A stretch of DNA of 5,216 bases, taken from assembly GCA_016209805.1 (NCBI GenBank), contig JACQVJ010000034.1, forward strand, positions 1 through 5,216, given 5' to 3'. A program made the translations under genes and the position numbers. Position 1 is the first letter of the stretch. Each line of letters opens with the position of its first letter. The notes under the pieces are model-generated. The model did not search any database, had not been told where the DNA came from, and worked only from the letters and a program-made list of their open reading frames with translations. Of this stretch, positions 1-5,216 are shown one piece after another. This DNA is from Ignavibacteriota bacterium (GTDB lineage Bacteria > Bacteroidota > Ignavibacteria > UBA10030 > UBA6906).

Positions 1-2
1 CG

Positions 3-1442
3 GTGGGACTGCTCATCATTGCAATGCTTGCGCTGATGGGTTGCGCCAAAACGGGGGGAGAGGGGAAAGTCCCCATCACCTCGATGTCGGACGAGGCAAC
101 GAGGGAATATCTCAAAGGGCGGGCGCTCGCTGAGAAACTCCTTTTGCAGAGTTCCATCAACTACTTTGATGCCGCGGTCTCCTTAGACCCCACATTCGCG
201 ATGGCGCACCTGAACAGAGCGTTTGCTTCCCCTACCGCGAAGGAATTCTTCGAGCACCTCCACCATGCTGTTTCACTGGTGGACAAAGTCTCGGAAGGGG
301 AGCGGCTGACAATTCTCGCGGCCGATGCAGGAGCCTATGGCAGGTCGGGTCAACAAAAGGAGTTTCTCGACAAACTCATAGCCGCGTACCCAAACGACGA
401 GCGTGTGCACTTTGCAATGGGGAACCACTACAACGGTCAACAGGCGTATATCGATGCCATCGCACATTACCGAAAGGCAATAGAGATTTCGCCCGATTAC
501 TCGCCGGGCTACAATTCGCTTGGCTATGCGTATCGGGCGACTGAAAACTATGTGGAGGCGGAGAACGCGTTCAAAAAATACACGGAGCTGATTCCAAACG
601 ATCCCAATCCAGCCGACTCGTATGCGGAGTTGCTGCTGAGAATGGGGAGGTTCGACGAGTCGATTGCCTACTACAAGAAAGCTCTCTCAGTTGATCCGAA
701 GTTTCCGGCCTCACATATCGGGATCGCCTGCAATCTGATGTATCAGGGAAAAGCCGATGAGTCAAGGGGACGACTGCAAATGCTGTATGACAATGCCCGC
801 GACGATGGGGAGCGCCGTGGTGCACTATTCGGAATTGCAATCCTCTATGTTGATCGCGGAGAGATGGACTTTGCGATGGATGAATTCGACAGGCAATACA
901 AGTTGGGGGAGAAGATCAACGACGTGGCTGCCATAGTGGGTGACCTGACTTCGATGGGACTACTGGCGGAAGAACGCGGAAAGTTGGACGAAGCCCAAAC
1001 GCTCTATGAACGGGGATTGAAACTCTCCGAAGAATCCAATCTTTCCCAATCGCTCAAAGACAATGTGAAGCTTTTCCATCACTACAATATGGCCGGGCTG
1101 GCGCTAAGAAAAAAAGACCTGAAGACCGCAAACGCTGAAGCAGCAGAGGTGCGCACTGCTGCGATGGCCTCGAAGAACGCCAACCAGATTCGACTCGTTC
1201 ACGAGTTGGTGGGAAGAATCACCCTTGAAGAGAAACGGTACGATGATGCCATTGTAGCCCTGCAGCAGGCCAACCAGCAGGATATGTATAATCTGTATCG
1301 TCTCTCTCTTGCCTACATGGGAAATGGGGATACCGCGACCGCGCGCCACTTCTGTGAGAAGGCCGCTCGAACATACAATCTCCCCAATCTGAACTATGCC
1401 CTCATTAGAATGAGAGCAGAAAAGATGCTCGCGACAATGTAG
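3..1442 (+). CDS. TPR-repeat lipoprotein, probably 5'-partial
   Basis: This is a tetratricopeptide-repeat protein of at least 479 residues, probably lipid-anchored in the cell envelope; its partner is unknown. The visible N-terminus is a hydrophobic stretch ending in a lipobox-like LMGC (Cys14), then a Gly-rich linker. There is no basic n-region before the hydrophobic core and the frame is open to the window edge, so the GTG at position 3 is probably internal and the true start lies upstream. TPR-like helix pairs appear at about residues 33-66, 133-166, 167-200 and 202-234, each ending in the typical A-x-x-x-(D/P)P pattern (ISPDY, IPNDP, VDPKF). More degenerate repeats follow at about 272-305, 312-345, 357-390 and 428-460. 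No enzymatic domain is visible. TPR superhelices mediate protein-protein contacts, but no specific function can be assigned. The 179-bp gap and hairpin downstream suggest it is not co-transcribed with mnmA. Confidence 0.82.
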   Translation: MGLLIIAMLALMGCAKTGGEGKVPITSMSDEATREYLKGRALAEKLLLQSSINYFDAAVSLDPTFAMAHLNRAFASPTAKEFFEHLHHAVSLVDKVSEGERLTILAADAGAYGRSGQQKEFLDKLIAAYPNDERVHFAMGNHYNGQQAYIDAIAHYRKAIEISPDYSPGYNSLGYAYRATENYVEAENAFKKYTELIPNDPNPADSYAELLLRMGRFDESIAYYKKALSVDPKFPASHIGIACNLMYQGKADESRGRLQMLYDNARDDGERRGALFGIAILYVDRGEMDFAMDEFDRQYKLGEKINDVAAIVGDLTSMGLLAEERGKLDEAQTLYERGLKLSEESNLSQSLKDNVKLFHHYNMAGLALRKKDLKTANAEAAEVRTAAMASKNANQIRLVHELVGRITLEEKRYDDAIVALQQANQQDMYNLYRLSLAYMGNGDTATARHFCEKAARTYNLPNLNYALIRMRAEKMLATM

Positions 1443-1473
1443 CGTTGTTCATATGGCGGCGTTTCAGTTTTGT

Positions 1474-1507
1474 CGGAGGCGGAGAGATTGAGGTCTCTTC
1501 GCCTCTG
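1474..1507 (+). terminator. strong hairpin after the TPR gene, possible terminator
   Basis: The arms at 1474-1487 and 1494-1507 pair over 14 consecutive positions (12 Watson-Crick, 2 G-U), closing a 6-base loop, TTGAGG. It begins 32 bases after the TAG of the TPR gene. There is no clear T-run after it on either strand, so it is not a textbook intrinsic terminator. It could instead protect the 3' end of the upstream mRNA or be part of the mnmA leader. The pairing is seen directly; the terminator role is inferred from position. Confidence 0.42.
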
Positions 1508-1562
1508 TATATTCTGAAGGCCGCGGCAGGCTCATCCCGTCTCGTTTGTTTCGCTTCCGGTT

Positions 1563-1591
1563 TTTGCTTAGCTTTTGTCTGATTATGTTTA
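1563..1591 (+). promoter_or_regulatory. candidate Bacteroidota-type promoter for mnmA
   Basis: TTTG at 1563-1566, a 17-bp gap and TATGTTTA at 1584-1591 resemble the Bacteroidota -33/-7 promoter elements (TTTG and TAnnTTTG; the last base differs). It lies about 30 bases before the mnmA ATG, leaving a short leader. The area is T-rich, so a chance match is quite possible. No good sigma70-type -35/-10 pair with normal spacing was seen here. Confidence 0.25.
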
Positions 1592-1621
1592 CGACATGAA
1601 GTTTGAGAGTGTGAGAGTACA

Positions 1622-2719
1622 ATGACCAAGAGACCGAGAGTCGTCGTTGCAATGAGTGGAGGCGTGGATTCCTCTGTAGCGGCTGGAATCCTTGCAGGGC
1701 AGGGGTACGACCTGATTGGAATTACGATCAAGACATACAAGTATGAGGACGTGGGCGGCAATGCCGGCAATGAGAGCAGCTGTTGCTCACTTGATGGCAT
1801 CAACGATGCGCGTGCGGTGGCAGCGAAGCTCGGCTTCCCTCACTATGTGCTCGACTTCAGTGAGCGGTTCGGCATGGAGGTCATCGACAATTTTGTGGAT
1901 GAGTATCTCGCAGGCCGCACCCCGAACCCATGCGTGATCTGCAACCGCAAGATCAAGTGGCAGGAGTTGATAAGGAAGGCCGACTCGCTCGGCGCGGATT
2001 ACATTGCAACGGGACACTACGCGCAGATCAATCGGGCCGCTACCGGTAGGTATTATGTCTCCCGCGGTCGCGACCGGTCGAAGGATCAGTCGTACGCACT
2101 CTGGGGACTTACGCAGGATTCGCTCAGCAGGACTTTGTTCCCGCTTGCAAAGATGACGAAGGCTGAGTCACGTGCGCTCGGTGAGAAGTTAGGGCTTCCC
2201 AACATGTCGAAGCCGGAGAGTTATGAGATTTGCTTCATCCCCGACAACAATTATGAGCGCTTCCTGAAGGAGCGTGTGCCTAAGCTTGAGTCACAGGTTG
2301 CGGGAGGCGAGATCGTCATGAACGGAGAAGTGGTTGGACATCACAGGGGATTTCCGTTTTATACGATCGGTCAGCGGAAGGGGATTGGTGTGTTTCGTCC
2401 CGATCCCGTGTACGTTACCAGCATCGATAACAAGAACAACAGAATCGAAGTTGGACCTGATGGCCAGCTCTACAAGTCGGGACTCATCGCGAGGAATATC
2501 AACATGCAGAAGTACGCCGACTGCAGCGAGCCGTTACGTGTCCGGGCAATGATCCGCTACAAGGATGGCGGCGAGATGGCAACAGTCCAATCACTTGATG
2601 ACGGTCGCGTGCGTGTTACGTTTGACAAGAAGCGACGTGCCATTACGCCGGGGCAGTCGGTTGTGTTCTATGAGGGGGACGATGTTGTGGGCGGTGGGGT
2701 GATTGATGAGAGTCTATAG
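1622..2719 (+). CDS. mnmA: tRNA-specific 2-thiouridylase MnmA
   Basis: MnmA is the cytoplasmic enzyme that activates U34 of tRNA-Lys, tRNA-Glu and tRNA-Gln by adenylation and replaces O2 with sulfur, giving the s2U part of mnm5s2U. At 365 residues it is normal length and complete. The PP-loop SGGVDSS is at 12-18, GHYA at 131-134, the KDQSY motif at 154-158, and FYTIGQRKGIG at 246-256 marks the central/C-terminal domains. By family alignment the catalytic cysteines are Cys107 (in NPCVICN) and Cys204 (in YEICFIP). Cys104 creates a CxxC not present in the E. coli enzyme, which has Asp there. The ATG at 1622 places the PP-loop at the usual distance from the N-terminus; only a weak purine-rich stretch (GTGAGAG) precedes it. 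The last two codons and the TAG stop lie inside the first unit of the downstream 9-bp array. No sulfur-relay partner gene is adjacent. Confidence 0.97.
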   Translation: MTKRPRVVVAMSGGVDSSVAAGILAGQGYDLIGITIKTYKYEDVGGNAGNESSCCSLDGINDARAVAAKLGFPHYVLDFSERFGMEVIDNFVDEYLAGRTPNPCVICNRKIKWQELIRKADSLGADYIATGHYAQINRAATGRYYVSRGRDRSKDQSYALWGLTQDSLSRTLFPLAKMTKAESRALGEKLGLPNMSKPESYEICFIPDNNYERFLKERVPKLESQVAGGEIVMNGEVVGHHRGFPFYTIGQRKGIGVFRPDPVYVTSIDNKNNRIEVGPDGQLYKSGLIARNINMQKYADCSEPLRVRAMIRYKDGGEMATVQSLDDGRVRVTFDKKRRAITPGQSVVFYEGDDVVGGGVIDESL

Positions 2720-2813
2720 AGTCTATTGAGTCTATGGAGTCTATGGAGTCTATGGAGTCTATGGAGTCTATGGAGTCCATGGAGTTCATAGAGTCCAGAG
2801 AGTCCATGGAGTC
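2710..2813 (+). repeat. left arm: 11 full 9-bp units plus a half unit (GAGTCTATG type)
   Basis: Eleven full units start at 2710 and repeat every 9 bases, and the arm ends with GAGTC at 2809-2813. Units 3-7 (2728-2772) are five identical copies of GAGTCTATG. Units 1 and 2 end in ATA and ATT. Units nearer the axis are degenerate: GAGTCCATG, GAGTTCATA, GAGTCCAGA, GAGTCCATG. In the mnmA frame the consensus would read Ser-Leu-Trp without a stop; the A at the end of unit 1 is what creates the TAG that ends mnmA. The next in-frame TAG is at 2789-2791, in the degenerate unit 9. Confidence 0.92.
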
Positions 2814-2971
2814 GACTTCACAGACTCTACAGACTCTACAGGCTCCAGAGACTCTACAGACTCCACAGACTCTATGAACTCTACAGACTCTACAGACTCC
2901 ACAGACTCTACAGACTCTACAGACTCTACAGACTCTACAGACTCTACAGACTCCAGAGACTCTACAGACTC
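2814..2971 (-). repeat. right arm: half unit plus 17 full 9-bp units (TACAGACTC type)
   Basis: GACTT at 2814-2818 is followed by 17 full units ending at 2971, all in one 9-bp phase. Five identical TACAGACTC units occupy 2909-2953. Variants include CACAGACTC (2819, 2864, 2900), CAGAGACTC (2846, 2954), TACAGGCTC (2837) and TATGAACTC (2873). Unit 2873-2881 is the exact reverse complement of left-arm unit 2782-2790. On the minus strand this arm reads GAGTCTGTA, and in the GH97 frame the consensus carries a TAG in each unit, so the gene's stop at 2973-2971 is backed by a second in-frame TAG at 2964-2962. Confidence 0.92.
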
Positions 2972-5082
2972 TATCTTATCCTCACCGCTGCCCCTCCTCC
3001 CTCCGCAAGTTTCAGTTTAAGAACAGTTTCGTTTGTAACAATCGTGCTGTCAATACTGTACGCCATCGGATTCTTTTCCCAGTGTGCATTCGGAGCGTCG
3101 GCATAGATCGTTGCAGCGTATGAGCGGTTGGGCTCCAGGAAGTCCAACGCAGCCGTTGCAGTACGTTTGTTCTCATCCGTGATCGCCCCGAGAAACCACT
3201 CCTCTTTGCCCTTCGCTTTCCGGGCAATCGTGATGTAATCGCCCGGCTCCGCCTCCAGAATTCTTGTGTTGTCCCAATCGACGGCGACGTCCTTGATGAA
3301 CTGAAACGCATCCATGAACCGCTCGTAATTCTCCGGCAGGTCGGCTGCCATCTGCAGCGGACTGTACATCGTGACGTAGAGTGCGAGTTGCTTCGCGAGC
3401 GTTGTATGTACCTGCTCCTTACGGTTCGGGTCGTAGTAGCTCATTTTGATCTGGAAGATTCCCGGTGTGTAGTCCATTGGTCCACCGAGGAGCCGTGTAA
3501 AGGGGAGAATGGTCTCGTGGTCGGGAGGATTGCCTGAGCTCCACGCGTTGAACTCATTTCCCCGCGCTGCCTCGCACGCAAGCCAGTTGGGATATGTTCG
3601 GTGTAATCCCGTTGGTCGAACAGGCTCATGCGCGTTGACCATGATCTTGTAGCGGGCTGCTTTCTCTACCACGCGCACATAGTGATTCACCGTCCATTGG
3701 CCATCGTGGTACTCTCCACGCGGAATAATTCGTCCGACGTACCCGGTCTTCACCGCATCGTAACCATATCTGTTCATGAACCGAAAAGCATCATCCATCC
3801 TCCGTTCGTAGTTGGTGACGGATGCCGAAGTCTCGTGGTGCATGATCAGCTTCACTCCACGCTCAGCGGCGTACGTTTGCAATCCTGCCACGTCAAAGTC
3901 GGGGTAGGGGGTAACGAAATCGAAAACCTCTTCCTTCCATTTGCCGAACCAATCCTCCCATCCAACATTCCACCCCTCGACGAGAACAGCATCGAATCCA
4001 TGCCTCGCGGCGAAGTCGATGTAGTACTTTGTCCGCGCGGTTGTTGCACCGTGACGGCCGTTGGGTGTCAGGTTCTGCCAGTCAGTTGTTCCGAGTCTCA
4101 CGTTGTCGACGTCGGCGTAATTCCACGACGACTTTCCGACGTGCAGTTCCCACCATATTCCGATATACTTCATCGGCTTGATCCAACTGACGTCCGTTAT
4201 CTTCGAAGGCTCGTTAAGGTTCAGGATGATCTTCGAAGCGAGAATGTCCGCCGCTTTGGTGCTCACCATGATTGTACGCCACGGCGTTGTACATGGGGCT
4301 TGGAGATATGCCCTGTTTCCCGCAGCATCCGGCGCAAGGACGGGAGTAAGTGTGAATGTTTGCTTGTCAATCTCGAGATGCATCGCGGGATAGTTCACCA
4401 GCGCAGCCTCGAAGATGTTGATGTACAGACCGTCTGCGGATTTCATCATCAGCGGAGTCTGGACGGCATTCTCACCGATCACTGACTTCGAGAAAATCTC
4501 ACCAACCCGTCGTCCAATCCGCGCGTCCACCTCGCTGAGCTTCGTGTGAGAGTATGCATATTCGTTCGTGTCAAAGTCCCCCGGTATCCAGAATGCCAAG
4601 TGGTCACCGGCAAGCCGAAACTCCGTCTTTTCTCCCGCGACGATGAAGTACTTCAGATTGTCTTGCGCGGCAAACTCGTAGCGGAACCCCAGCCCGTCGT
4701 TAAACAAACGGAAGGTGATGCCGAGAGCCCGGTTGCCCACTTCAGGTTGCTGAAGCGTCACCTTCAGTTCCCGATAGTTGTTCCGGATGGTCTTCACCTC
4801 GCCCCACACCGGCTCCCACGTTTCATCCACAAGAAAAGTCTCCACTCTCGCGACTGTGAATCCACTCAAGAACGAAGGCTCCTCTCGCAATTCAACACCT
4901 AATTTGCTTGGAAGGATCACGCTTTTCTTTCCGAGGGATAGCTGATACACCGGCTCACCTTTGACTGAAAGTGAGAACGAGAGCGTGAGTGATTTATTTG
5001 GAGAGGTGATAGTTTGAGCATACGAGGAACAAGCTATCAGCCCCACTGCGACGGCACATGTGAGAGATTTCATTCTGATCAT
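2971..5082 (-). CDS. GH97 family glycoside hydrolase, inverting alpha-glucosidase (SusB-like) type, secreted
   Basis: The product is a glycoside hydrolase of family 97, expected to release alpha-linked sugars from oligosaccharides in the periplasm or at the outer membrane. Numbering from the ATG at 5082 (703 residues): the signal region is about 1-22, a beta-sandwich N-domain about 25-265, a TIM barrel about 290-580 and a C-terminal beta-domain to the end. Glu417 (HHETSAS), Glu486 (NAHEPVRPTG), Glu504 and Glu510 (CEAARGNEF) have spacings of 69, 18 and 6, identical to the catalytic and calcium-binding Glu439/508/526/532 of B. thetaiotaomicron SusB. VKTGYVG at 444-450 has no Asp at the position of the retaining-type nucleophile. 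Glu174 (DTNEYAY) is a likely further calcium ligand. LIAC (Cys18) forms a lipobox, while SYA|Q (22/23) fits signal peptidase I. Starts at 5130 (TTG) and 5073 (ATG) are also possible; none has a Shine-Dalgarno. No susC/susD partner is in the window. Exact substrate is uncertain. Confidence 0.93.
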   Translation of the reverse strand: MIRMKSLTCAVAVGLIACSSYAQTITSPNKSLTLSFSLSVKGEPVYQLSLGKKSVILPSKLGVELREEPSFLSGFTVARVETFLVDETWEPVWGEVKTIRNNYRELKVTLQQPEVGNRALGITFRLFNDGLGFRYEFAAQDNLKYFIVAGEKTEFRLAGDHLAFWIPGDFDTNEYAYSHTKLSEVDARIGRRVGEIFSKSVIGENAVQTPLMMKSADGLYINIFEAALVNYPAMHLEIDKQTFTLTPVLAPDAAGNRAYLQAPCTTPWRTIMVSTKAADILASKIILNLNEPSKITDVSWIKPMKYIGIWWELHVGKSSWNYADVDNVRLGTTDWQNLTPNGRHGATTARTKYYIDFAARHGFDAVLVEGWNVGWEDWFGKWKEEVFDFVTPYPDFDVAGLQTYAAERGVKLIMHHETSASVTNYERRMDDAFRFMNRYGYDAVKTGYVGRIIPRGEYHDGQWTVNHYVRVVEKAARYKIMVNAHEPVRPTGLHRTYPNWLACEAARGNEFNAWSSGNPPDHETILPFTRLLGGPMDYTPGIFQIKMSYYDPNRKEQVHTTLAKQLALYVTMYSPLQMAADLPENYERFMDAFQFIKDVAVDWDNTRILEAEPGDYITIARKAKGKEEWFLGAITDENKRTATAALDFLEPNRSYAATIYADAPNAHWEKNPMAYSIDSTIVTNETVLKLKLAEGGGAAVRIR

Positions 5083-5128
5083 CAGGAGGATTTCAATGTG
5101 TTTTCGGAATGATGGGTTGTGAATCTTC

Positions 5129-5193
5129 AAGGCGGAAAGAAGTTAGGCTCTGGGGGGGACAAAATCAAGGTCAACTCGGCCTAAAGGCGGAAA
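5129..5193. repeat. 10-bp direct repeat upstream of the GH97 gene
   Basis: AAGGCGGAAA occurs at 5129-5138 and again at 5184-5193, 55 bp apart, in the short upstream region of the GH97 gene (TTTCCGCCTT on the coding strand). Between them lies a run of seven G (5152-5158). The pair could be a regulator-binding site for GH97, but two copies of a 10-mer are weak evidence. No convincing promoter was seen in this stretch. Confidence 0.3.
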
Positions 5194-5216
5194 ACGCGAG
5201 GGCTGCTGGTCGTGAA

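Larger units (their letters stand above)
2710..2971. repeat. head-to-head inverted array of 9-bp units between convergent genes
   Basis: The whole interval between mnmA and the GH97 gene is built from 9-bp units in strict phase. Units are GAGTCTATG-like on the left and TACAGACTC-like on the right, the latter being the reverse complement of GAGTCTGTA. The arms meet without a spacer at GAGTC|GACTT (axis between 2813 and 2814), giving a perfect AGTCGACT palindrome at 2810-2817. As RNA, a left unit against a right unit gives 7 Watson-Crick pairs, one G-U and one A-C mismatch per 9, so a transcript from either side can fold into a long imperfect hairpin that can slip in steps of 9. No spacers, open frames with gene-like features or transposase remnants are present. 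Function is unknown; a bidirectional terminator or mRNA 3'-end stabiliser, or a slippage-expanded selfish repeat, are the main options. Confidence 0.93.

Noticed and set aside
1522..1529. GCCGCGGC palindrome in the TPR/mnmA gap as an operator.
   Set aside because: An isolated 8-bp palindrome with no second copy or extended symmetry is expected by chance.
1405..1803. A 132-codon minus-strand frame spanning the TPR/mnmA gap.
   Set aside because: It overlaps the end of the TPR gene and the conserved start of mnmA, and its low-complexity translation matches no family I know.
2734..2877. A 47-codon plus-strand reading frame inside the array (Met-Glu-Ser repeats, then Gln-Thr-Leu repeats).
   Set aside because: It is simply the 9-bp unit read as tripeptides, with many equivalent ATGs, no ribosome site and no non-repeat sequence; a 9-bp period always keeps frame.
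2710..2971. CRISPR array.
   Set aside because: Units are 9 bp, contiguous, and reverse orientation at the midpoint; there are no spacers and no cas genes.
3628..4485. A 285-codon open frame on the plus strand opposite the GH97 gene.
   Set aside because: It lies wholly antisense to a coding region with a clear family assignment; its translation shows no recognisable domain and reflects codon bias of the real gene.
5084..5122. AGGAGG (5084-5089) followed by ATG at 5096 and an 8-codon plus-strand frame opposite the GH97 start region.
   Set aside because: It lies antisense to the GH97 start region and the frame is too short to support. The same bases read TCCTCC on the GH97 coding strand, so they also give that gene no Shine-Dalgarno.

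Overview
The window looks like chromosomal DNA from a member of the Bacteroidota/Ignavibacteriota (Chlorobi-side) group. The evidence is a GH97 glycosidase (a family centred on Bacteroidota), a MnmA with the CCSLDGINDAR-type N-terminal segment, genes without strong Shine-Dalgarno sites, and moderate GC. This placement is an inference from protein flavour. Nothing in the window fixes the species.

Layout: (1) Positions 1-1442, plus strand, hold most of a tetratricopeptide-repeat lipoprotein whose first codons probably lie before the window. (2) A 179-bp gap follows. It holds a strong 14-bp-stem hairpin just after the stop codon and a weak Bacteroidota-type promoter candidate before the next gene. 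(3) Positions 1622-2719, plus strand, encode MnmA, the tRNA U34 2-thiouridylase. (4) Positions 2710-2971 hold a dense array of 9-bp units in two head-to-head arms: GAGTCTATG-type units on the left and TACAGACTC-type units (the near reverse complement) on the right. (5) Positions 2971-5082, minus strand, encode a secreted GH97 inverting alpha-glucosidase-type enzyme that converges on mnmA. (6) The last 134 bases are the upstream region of the GH97 gene, with a 10-bp direct repeat and a G7 run.

The three genes do not form an obvious pathway: an envelope TPR protein, a tRNA-modification enzyme and an extracytoplasmic glycosidase. The most unusual element is the inverted 9-bp array. It fills the whole space between the two convergent genes, and the TAG stop codons of both genes lie in its terminal units in the same phase. 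A transcript from either side would form a very long, register-shiftable hairpin, so a bidirectional transcript-end role is the simplest hypothesis. An expanding selfish or slippage-driven repeat is the main alternative.
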